DNA from: Acidobacteriota bacterium
GTDB lineage: Bacteria; Acidobacteriota; Thermoanaerobaculia; Thermoanaerobaculales; Thermoanaerobaculaceae
Direction: 5' to 3'
Length of the DNA stretch: 5,907 bases
NCBI GenBank assembly: GCA_021782525.1
Contig: JAJXUY010000117.1
Coordinates: 1 to 5,907, forward strand
Below, piece by piece: positions 1 to 5,046 of the stretch. The stretch's first letter is position 1, and every line of letters starts with the position of its first letter. Position numbers and translations under genes: made by a program. The notes beneath the pieces were generated by a model. The model was not told where the DNA came from. It made no database searches and saw only the letters and a list, made by a program, of their open reading frames with translations.

Positions 1-1411
1 GGCGCAGCGCGGGGCGCAGCCGGGCCGCGAGCGCCGCGCTCGAGCGCTCGCGCCCGACCAGCGGCACCACCCCCTCGATCGCGGCGCACAGGCACGCCCC
101 CGCCGCGAACAGCGCCAGCAGGCGCTGCGCCCACACGCGCGAGAAGCCCGACGCCGCGACCATCGCGGCCGCGACGATCACGACGAGCCCCGGCGCCAGC
201 AGCCGCGGCGAGATGACGCCGCCGAGCCCGAGCCGGTCGATCTTCCCGAGCCCGGCCCACACCAGGGCGAGCCCCCACATCGCCGTCAGCGCCCCGCCGG
301 CGACCAGTCCCCAGCGCTCGCTGCGCGGCGCGCCGTCCCCGCGGCGCGAGCGCTCGACCGCCAGGCCGACGAGCACCGCGAGCGGCGGCAACGCCGGCAG
401 CACGTAGGGGATCAGCTTGGAGCGCGAGATCGAGAAGAACGCGACGATGAACCCCGCCCACAGCCACAGGAACGTCGCCTCGGGGCGCTCGGCCAGCGAC
501 TCTCGCAGCCGCCGCCACTCGACGAGCAACCCCGCCGCCGGGAAGATCCCCGACCACGGCACGCAGCCGAGCGCCACGATCGCGAGGAAGAACCAGAACG
601 GCTCCTGGCGCTGCGCCTCGCCGGTGAGGAAGCGGAGCACGTGCTCGTGGATGAAGTAAAACCAGGCGAAGTCCGAGGTGCGCGCCGCCGCGAGCAGGTG
701 CCACGGCGCCGCCACCACGAGGAAGAGCGGCACACCGGAAAGCCACGGCACCGCCGCGAGCACGCGCCACTGCCGCGTCGCCAGGAGGTAGAGGAACACC
801 ACCGCCCCTGGGATCGCGATCCCGATCAGCCCCTTTGCCAGCACCGAGAGTGCCGCCGCGACGAACATCCCGTGCCACCACCAGCGGGCGCGCGCCGGCG
901 CGCCGGCCGTCCCCTCGGGCGGGCGGTGCGCCATCCAGAAGCACGCGAGCGTCGCCGTCAGGAAGAACGTCACCGTCATGTCGAGCGTCGCGAGGCGCGC
1001 GAGCGCGACCCACAGCGGCGCGGTGCCGAGCGCCGCGGCCGCCACGGCGCCGGCGCGCCGGCCGCCCATGGCGCTCCCCAGGCCGAAAACGAGCGCCACC
1101 CCGGCGAGGCCGAGCAGCGCGCTCCACAACCGCCCGGCGAACGGCGACAAGCCGAAGAGCTCGATCGCCCCGGCCGTCAGCCAGTAGTGCAGCGGCGGCT
1201 TCTCGAAGTAGCGCACGCCGTCGAGGTGCGGCGTGATGAAGTCGCCGGTCGCCAGCATCTCGCGCGGGATCTCGGTGTAGCGCCCCTCGTCCGGCTCGAG
1301 CAGCGGGGCGGCGCCCAGGCGCCAGAAGACGAGCAGCACGAGGCAGGCCACCACCAGCGCCGGCAGCAGCCGCCCGGCAACGGAGGCGTGGGGAGGTTGC
1401 TCGCGGACCAT
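1..1411 (-). CDS. arnT: ArnT-like undecaprenyl phosphate-Ara4N:lipid A glycosyltransferase (partial, C-terminus off window)
   Basis: An integral inner-membrane glycosyltransferase of the GT39/GT83 (PMT-like) superfamily. By homology and context it transfers L-Ara4N from undecaprenyl phosphate to lipid A on the periplasmic face. Translation of the minus strand from the ATG at 1411-1409 stays open for 470 codons to the window edge. A first membrane segment lies at about residues 13-33. It is followed by the periplasmic-loop motif EPDEGRYTEIPREML (residues 39-53), containing the Asp-Glu pair (D41, E42) that is the conserved catalytic/metal site of the family. GVRYFEKPPLHYW (65-77) is typical of ArnT, as are ATLDMT near residue 144 and a later LAKGLIG motif. 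Many further hydrophobic segments follow. E. coli ArnT is about 550 residues, so perhaps 80-100 C-terminal residues are missing. An AAGGGG ribosome binding site lies 4-5 bases upstream of the ATG (complement of 1416-1421). The gene is divergent from arnB. A related GT39 enzyme with another lipid acceptor cannot be excluded, but the neighbours favour ArnT. Confidence 0.87.
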   Translation of the reverse strand, partial: MVREQPPHASVAGRLLPALVVACLVLLVFWRLGAAPLLEPDEGRYTEIPREMLATGDFITPHLDGVRYFEKPPLHYWLTAGAIELFGLSPFAGRLWSALLGLAGVALVFGLGSAMGGRRAGAVAAAALGTAPLWVALARLATLDMTVTFFLTATLACFWMAHRPPEGTAGAPARARWWWHGMFVAAALSVLAKGLIGIAIPGAVVFLYLLATRQWRVLAAVPWLSGVPLFLVVAAPWHLLAAARTSDFAWFYFIHEHVLRFLTGEAQRQEPFWFFLAIVALGCVPWSGIFPAAGLLVEWRRLRESLAERPEATFLWLWAGFIVAFFSISRSKLIPYVLPALPPLAVLVGLAVERSRRGDGAPRSERWGLVAGGALTAMWGLALVWAGLGKIDRLGLGGVISPRLLAPGLVVIVAAAMVAASGFSRVWAQRLLALFAAGACLCAAIEGVVPLVGRERSSAALAARLRPALR

Positions 1412-1459
1412 GCGGCCCCTTTTGTAGCACGGGGGCGGCGTCAAGGACCAGCGCGAAGT

Positions 1460-1489
1460 CGTGGTCAGTGGTCCGTGGTCCGTGGTCCG
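1460..1489 (-). repeat. Heptamer array A (CCACGGA/CCACTGA, minus orientation)
   Basis: Read on the minus strand this is CGGA, then CCACGGA, CCACGGA and CCACTGA, closing with CCACG. It lies about 50 bp upstream of the arnT start. Bases 1460-1480 are a perfect reverse complement of 1654-1674 in array B, so the two arrays face each other across a 173-bp gap. The unit belongs to the same CCACNGR family as the arrays at the arnC and ArnA junctions. Confidence 0.9.
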
Positions 1490-1652
1490 ACAAAGACAGA
1501 GCGCACGGTGGACCCTGGTTGACCTCCGAGGGCAGCCGGGAATCCAGCGCGGCGCCGAGGAAGATCGCCGGTTTCCTGAGCACCCTGCAATGAAGGCACA
1601 GGCTGGGCCGTGCTCCGCATACCTCAGCCTGCGCACGGCGCTCGGTCTCTTC
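1490..1652. other. Intergenic segment bracketed by inverted heptamer arrays, no gene seen
   Basis: This is the spacer between arrays A and B in the divergent arnT/arnB intergenic region. A short open frame crosses it on the plus strand, ending at the TGA at 1653-1655. It has no recognisable product, has no convincing ribosome binding site and begins inside a repeat, so I do not call a gene. The right-hand part holds two interleaved 7-bp complementary pairs: 1599-1605 with 1625-1631, and 1607-1613 with 1633-1639. The segment plus its flanking arrays may be one interspersed repeat element; that is inference. Confidence 0.45.
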
Positions 1653-1681
1653 TGACCACGGACCACTGACCACGGACCACG
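1653..1681 (+). repeat. Heptamer array B (CCACGGA/CCACTGA, plus orientation)
   Basis: The units are CCACGGA (1656-1662), CCACTGA (1663-1669) and CCACGGA (1670-1676), closing with CCACG (1677-1681) and preceded by TGA. Bases 1654-1674 form a perfect 21-bp inverted repeat with 1460-1480. The array ends about 20 bases before the candidate arnB promoter -10 element, so it would sit at the -35 position or just upstream of it. Confidence 0.9.
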
Positions 1682-1698
1682 TCTCTCCTCTCTCCCCG

Positions 1699-1707
1699 TG
1701 CTATCAT
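1699..1707 (+). promoter_or_regulatory. Candidate extended -10 promoter for the arnBCA operon
   Basis: TGCTATCAT matches the extended -10 pattern TGnTATAAT, with TATCAT differing from TATAAT at one base. It lies in one of the few AT-containing patches between arnT and arnB. The predicted transcription start, about 7 bases downstream, falls near 1714 and gives a leader of about 108 nt before the arnB ATG. I see no good TTGACA-like -35 at the right spacing; that position is occupied by the end of heptamer array B. Extended -10 promoters can work without a strong -35. Assignment is by pattern only. Confidence 0.4.
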
Positions 1708-1806
1708 CCAACCGTGTTGCGACTGGGTTTCCGGCGGCTGGCTGCGGCCGCGGCGTTGCGCTGACCGCCGAGCCCGCCGCGCATTCGTGACCCCGGCCGC
1801 TCACCT

Positions 1807-1811
1807 GGAGG
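1807..1811 (+). promoter_or_regulatory. Ribosome binding site of arnB
   Basis: GGAGG, a full match to the core Shine-Dalgarno sequence, lies 10 bases before the ATG at 1822. It supports that ATG as the translation start. No other in-frame start with a better site is visible upstream. Confidence 0.7.
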
Positions 1812-1821
1812 CGACATCGCG

Positions 1822-3000
1822 ATGACCGGCCCGTTCGCCAAGCGCCCCGACTTCCTGCCGTTCTCCCGCCCGACGATCCGCCAGGTCGAGATCGACGAGG
1901 TCGTGGACTCGCTGCGCTCCGGCTGGATCACGACCGGGCCCAAGGCCGAGCGGTTCGAGCGCGACTTCGCGGCGTACACCGGCTTCCCGCACGCCCTCGC
2001 GCTCTCCTCGGCGACCGCCGGGCAACACATCGGCTTGCTCGCCCTCGGCCTCAAACCGGGCGACGAGGTGATCACCACGCCGATGACGTGGGCCTCGACG
2101 GTCAACATGATCGAGGTGGCGGGAGCCACCCCGGTGTACGTCGACATCCACCGCGACACGCTGCAGATCGACGAGCGCCAGCTCGAGGGCGCGGTCACGC
2201 CGCGGACGGTCGGCATCATCCCGGTGCACTACGCCGGCGCCCCGGCCGACGTGGACGCGATCCTCGCCGTGGCGCGCCGCCACGGCCTGTGGGTGTTCGA
2301 GGACGCGGCGCACGGCGTCGGCTGCCTGTACAAGGGGACCCACGTCGGCTGTTTCGACCGCCTCGGCGTGTTCTCGTTCCACCCGATCAAGAACATCACC
2401 ACCGCCGAGGGCGGCGTCCTGGTGACGCGCGACAACGCCCTGGCGCACAAGCTCAAGGCGCTGCGTTTCCACGGCCTCGAGAAGCAGGCGTGGAACCGCT
2501 ATGCGGAGGGCGGCACCCCGCAGGTCGAGATCGTGCTCCCCGGCTTCAAGTACAACTTCATGGACCTGCAGGCGGCGCTCGGGATTCATCAGCTCGCCTC
2601 GGTCGGCGAGTTCAACGGGCGCCGGCGCGCGCTCGCGGCGCGCTACGACGAGCTGCTCGCCGGCGTGCCCGAGGTCGAGCCGCTCGGCATGCCCGGCTAC
2701 GACCACTTCCACACCCGCCACCTCTACGTCGTCAAGGTCCTCGAGTCGGCCGGGATGACGCGCGACGAGTTCATCGCCGCGCTGCGCGAGCGCAACGTCG
2801 GCACCGGCATCCACTTCCGCGCCGTGCACACGCAGCCGTACTACGCCGGCAAGTACCCGCGCTGGATCGGCGCGCTGCCGGTGGCCGAGTGGGTCTCCGA
2901 GCGCCTGTGCTCGATCCCGCTCTTCCCGCTGATGACCGACGACGACCCGGCGTACGTCGTGGACGCGATCAAGGACGTCCTCGTGGCGCACCGGGGATGA
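1822..3000 (+). CDS. arnB: UDP-4-amino-4-deoxy-L-arabinose--oxoglutarate aminotransferase (ArnB)
   Basis: A cytoplasmic PLP enzyme of the DegT/DnrJ/EryC1/StrS family. It transfers an amino group from glutamate to the UDP-4-keto-pentose made by the ArnA decarboxylase, giving UDP-L-Ara4N. The protein has 392 residues, close to E. coli ArnB (about 380-385). The N-terminus carries FSRPTI and SGWITTGPK (residues 33-41), typical of sugar aminotransferases. SSATAGQHIGLLAL (62-75) matches the phosphate-binding loop region. FEDAAHGVG (159-167) carries the Asp that contacts the PLP pyridine nitrogen (D161). SFHPIKNITTAEGG (185-198) places the Schiff-base lysine at K190. The later HFRAVHTQPYY segment is also ArnB-like. 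It is the first gene of the plus-strand operon, and its TGA lies 4 bases before the arnC ATG. A related sugar aminotransferase is possible from sequence alone, but arnC and both arnA halves directly downstream make ArnB the clear call. Confidence 0.95.
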   Translation: MTGPFAKRPDFLPFSRPTIRQVEIDEVVDSLRSGWITTGPKAERFERDFAAYTGFPHALALSSATAGQHIGLLALGLKPGDEVITTPMTWASTVNMIEVAGATPVYVDIHRDTLQIDERQLEGAVTPRTVGIIPVHYAGAPADVDAILAVARRHGLWVFEDAAHGVGCLYKGTHVGCFDRLGVFSFHPIKNITTAEGGVLVTRDNALAHKLKALRFHGLEKQAWNRYAEGGTPQVEIVLPGFKYNFMDLQAALGIHQLASVGEFNGRRRALAARYDELLAGVPEVEPLGMPGYDHFHTRHLYVVKVLESAGMTRDEFIAALRERNVGTGIHFRAVHTQPYYAGKYPRWIGALPVAEWVSERLCSIPLFPLMTDDDPAYVVDAIKDVLVAHRG

Positions 3001-3004
3001 GGCG

Positions 3005-3961
3005 ATGGCCGCGATGAGCCCGGACCTGTCGATCGTCGTGCCGGTGTTCAACGAGGAGGAGAACCTCCCCGAGCTGCTCCCCCGCCTCGCCGCCGCGCTC
3101 GCCGGTATCGGCAAGAGCTACGAGGTCGTGCTCATCAACGACGGCAGCCGCGACCGCTCGCTCGAGCTTCTCCGTGACGCCGCCGCACGCGACCCGCACC
3201 TCGTCGTGATCGACTTCAACCGCAACTACGGCCAGCACTCCGCCGTGTTCGCCGGGTTCGAGGAGGCGCGCGGCGAGATCATCGTCACCCTCGACGCCGA
3301 CCTGCAGAACCCGCCCGAGGAGATCGGCAAGCTCGTCGCCAGGATGGAGGAGGGGTACGACGTCGTCGGCTCGGTGCGCGTCAAGCGGCAGGACACGCTG
3401 TTCCGCCGCCTTGCCTCGCGCCTGGTCAACCGCGTCACCTCGATGGCCACCGGCGTGCACCTCTCCGACTACGGGTGCATGCTGCGCGCCTACCGCAAGA
3501 ACGTCGTCAAGACGCTGTGCCAGTCGAAGGAGATCTCGACGTTCATCCCGGTGCTCGCCGACATGTTCGCCGGGCGAGTCACCGAGGTGCCGGTGGCGCA
3601 CGCCGAGCGCCTGCGCGGCGAGAGCAAGTACTCCCTGTGGAAGCTCGTCCGGCTGCAGTTCGACCTCATGACCAGCTTCTCGCTGTGGCCGCTGCGCTCG
3701 ATGCTGGTCATCGGCATGACGACGGCGTCCGCCTCGATCGCAGTGGCGCTGGTCCTGGTCGTCGGTCGCATCATCAAGGGTCACGAGTGGGCCGTCAGCG
3801 GCGTCTTTACCCTCTTCGCCGTCCTCTTCTTCTTCATCGGCGTGCTCCTGTTCGGGATCGGCCTGCTCGGCGAGTACGTCGGCCGCATCTACATGGAGGT
3901 CCGCCACCGCCCGCGCTACGTCGTCCGCCAGGTCTTCCGCTCCCGCGAGGAAGCGAAGTGA
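3005..3961 (+). CDS. arnC: Undecaprenyl-phosphate 4-deoxy-4-formamido-L-arabinose transferase (ArnC)
   Basis: A membrane-anchored GT2 glycosyltransferase that moves 4-formamido-arabinose from UDP to undecaprenyl phosphate on the cytoplasmic side of the inner membrane. It has 318 residues (E. coli ArnC about 322). The GT-A domain opens with LSIVVPVFNEEENLPELL (8-25), then LINDGSRDRS (43-52) and VTLDADLQNPPEE (94-106), with the metal-binding DxD at D97-D99. DYGCMLRAYRK (155-165) and ERLRGESKYSLWKL (201-214) match the acceptor-side motifs of the ArnC/GtrB/DPM1-like group. Two membrane segments follow, about 231-255 and 265-290, then EYVGRIYMEVRHRPRYVV (290-307). The start could be the ATG at 3005 or the in-frame ATG at 3014. 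GAGG at 2999-3002 is too close to the first but well spaced for the second, while GGGG upstream suits the first. A GtrB-type bactoprenol glucosyltransferase is the main alternative; context favours ArnC. Confidence 0.94.
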   Translation: MAAMSPDLSIVVPVFNEEENLPELLPRLAAALAGIGKSYEVVLINDGSRDRSLELLRDAAARDPHLVVIDFNRNYGQHSAVFAGFEEARGEIIVTLDADLQNPPEEIGKLVARMEEGYDVVGSVRVKRQDTLFRRLASRLVNRVTSMATGVHLSDYGCMLRAYRKNVVKTLCQSKEISTFIPVLADMFAGRVTEVPVAHAERLRGESKYSLWKLVRLQFDLMTSFSLWPLRSMLVIGMTTASASIAVALVLVVGRIIKGHEWAVSGVFTLFAVLFFFIGVLLFGIGLLGEYVGRIYMEVRHRPRYVVRQVFRSREEAK

Positions 3962-5046
3962 CCGCCGTTCCCCGGCCACCGGCCACCGGCCACCGGCCAC
4001 GTTGTCTGGTCTTCGGCTACCACACCATGGGCTGCCTCGGCTTCGACGCGCTGCGGCGCCACGGCTTCGACGTCGCCGCGGTGTTCACCCACCGCGACGA
4101 CCCGCACGAGGAGGTGTGGTGGGGCTCGCTCGCCGAGCGCGCGGCCGCCCGTTCGGTCCCGGTCCACTTCCCGGAGAAGGGCGACCTCAAGGGTGAGGCG
4201 TTCACCGAGCTCGTCGCCGGCTACCGCCCCGAGTTCATCTTCTCGTTCTACTTCCGCTGGATGATCCCGACCCGCGTGCTCGCGCCGGCGCCGCGCGGGG
4301 CGTTCAACCTGCACGGCTCGCTGCTGCCGCGCTACCGCGGCCGCGCCCCGGTCAACTGGGTGCTCGTCAACGGCGAGACCGAGACCGGCGTCTCGCTGCA
4401 CACGATGGTCGCCAAGGCCGACGCCGGCGACCTCGTCGGCCAGGAGCGGGTCGCCATCGCCCCGGCCGACACCGCGTTCACGCTCTACGGCAAGCTCGAG
4501 CGCGCGGCGGACGCGCTGCTCGACCGCGTGCTCCCGGGCCTGCGCGACGGCACCGCGCCCCTGCATCCGATGGACCTGACGCAGGGGACGTACTGCGGCG
4601 GCCGCACCCCGGCGGACGGCCGCTTCGAGTGGGGGTGGAGCGGCGCGCGGATCTACAACCTCGTCCGCGCCGTGACCCACCCGTACCCGGGCGCGTTCGC
4701 CGAGATCGGCGGCCGCCGCCTCCTCGTCTGGTGGGCCGTCCCGGCCGAAGCCACGAGCGCGGCCGCGCCCGGCACCGTCCTCGCGGTGAACGCGGACGGG
4801 ATCACGGTCGCGACCGGCGAAGGCGCGCTGCGTCTCGTCACCGTCCAGCTCGAGGGCGAGCCCGAACTCCCGGCCTCCGCCTTCGCCCTCGCCCACGGCA
4901 TCTCCGCGGGCGCCATCCTGGAACCGCACTCGCCTCCCGCCACGGACCACGGACCACGGACCACGGACCACGTTTCTTCTTCGACCGGCCACCGGCCACC
5001 GGCCACCGGCCACGCCTCTGCTTCAGAAAACGGAGATCCCACGTGA
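3958..5046 (+). CDS. arnA: UDP-L-Ara4N formyltransferase (stand-alone ArnA N-terminal domain)
   Basis: A cytoplasmic enzyme that uses 10-formyltetrahydrofolate to N-formylate UDP-L-Ara4N. It has 362 residues from a GTG start that overlaps the arnC stop as GTGA; GAGG at 3947-3950 is 7 bases upstream. Homology to ArnA begins at about residue 17 ([16 protein letters not shown]). [19 protein letters not shown] (116-134) holds the catalytic N117 and H119, and [13 protein letters not shown] (148-160) holds D155. From memory the E. coli residues are N102, H104 and D140, so all three are shifted by the same 15 positions. A C-terminal methionyl-tRNA formyltransferase-like domain extends to about residue 320. 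Both ends are unusual. Residues 6-15 and the tail from about 324 to 362 are encoded by heptamer repeats and look like low-complexity Pro/Thr/His/Gly peptide. No in-frame alternative start removes the N-terminal repeat without also losing the first beta strand. In E. coli this domain is fused to the decarboxylase; here a stop separates them. Confidence 0.93.
   Translation: MTAVPRPPATGHRPRCLVFGYHTMGCLGFDALRRHGFDVAAVFTHRDDPHEEVWWGSLAERAAARSVPVHFPEKGDLKGEAFTELVAGYRPEFIFSFYFRWMIPTRVLAPAPRGAFNLHGSLLPRYRGRAPVNWVLVNGETETGVSLHTMVAKADAGDLVGQERVAIAPADTAFTLYGKLERAADALLDRVLPGLRDGTAPLHPMDLTQGTYCGGRTPADGRFEWGWSGARIYNLVRAVTHPYPGAFAEIGGRRLLVWWAVPAEATSAAAPGTVLAVNADGITVATGEGALRLVTVQLEGEPELPASAFALAHGISAGAILEPHSPPATDHGPRTTDHVSSSTGHRPPATGHASASENGDPT
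3972..4001 (+). repeat. Heptamer array C (CCACCGG) inside the formyltransferase N-terminus
   Basis: The structure is CCGG, three CCACCGG units (3976-3996), then CCACG. It starts 14 bases after the GTG start codon and encodes residues 6-14 or so of the formyltransferase (RPPATGHRP). It is identical over 30 bases to array E at 4985-5014, a perfect direct repeat at the other end of the same gene. Overlapping GGCC-ACC-GGCC or CCGG-CCA-CCGG mini-hairpins could form in the mRNA. Confidence 0.93.
4940..4972 (+). repeat. Heptamer array D (CCACGGA) in the formyltransferase C-terminal tail
   Basis: Four full CCACGGA units (4940-4967) are followed by CCACG. The array is translated as part of the tail segment [14 protein letters not shown] (residues 326-339). 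It is the same unit type as the arrays upstream of arnB, in the plus orientation, and it lies 12 bases upstream of array E, which has the other unit type. Confidence 0.92.
4985..5014 (+). repeat. Heptamer array E (CCACCGG) at the formyltransferase/decarboxylase junction
   Basis: The structure is CCGG, three CCACCGG units (4989-5009), then CCACG, identical over 30 bases to array C (3972-4001). It is translated as [11 protein letters not shown] near the end of the formyltransferase, in a different reading phase from array C. It ends 29 bases before the decarboxylase GTG start. Confidence 0.93.
5032..5035 (+). promoter_or_regulatory. Ribosome binding site of the decarboxylase gene
   Basis: GGAG lies 7 bases before the GTG at 5043, in the last codons of the formyltransferase and just beyond heptamer array E. 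It supports independent or coupled initiation at the overlapping GTGA rather than expression only as a fusion. Confidence 0.6.

Noticed and set aside
641..1522. Plus-strand 293-codon frame across arnT, with shorter frames at 213-407, 417-659 and 835-1236
   Set aside because: These are antisense shadows of the minus-strand ArnT-like gene. They have Arg/Pro-rich composition without recognisable motifs.
1653..1681. Rho-independent terminator
   Set aside because: The array does not fold back on itself and has no T-run. Its complementary arm is 173 bases away, so a normal terminator hairpin is not supported.
1801..3114. Long 437-codon open frame on the minus strand across arnB
   Set aside because: It is fully antisense to a gene with clear PLP aminotransferase motifs. 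Its Arg/Val/Asp/His-rich composition is what high-GC third positions give on the opposite strand.
4027..4029. ATG as an alternative start of the formyltransferase that would exclude the N-terminal repeat
   Set aside because: It would delete the first beta strand and FGYH segment conserved in ArnA and has no good ribosome binding site. The GTG at 3958 has GAGG 7 bases upstream.
3916..5013. Minus-strand 365-codon frame across the formyltransferase, and similar long frames at 2969-4000 (minus) and 3475-3957 (plus, upstream extension)
   Set aside because: They lack domain motifs and overlap arnC or the formyltransferase. The plus-strand extension before 3958 is out-of-frame arnC sequence, so the formyltransferase start is taken at the GTG overlapping the arnC stop.
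4940..5014. CRISPR array
   Set aside because: The units are 7 bp and directly adjacent, with no spacers. There are no cas genes in the window.
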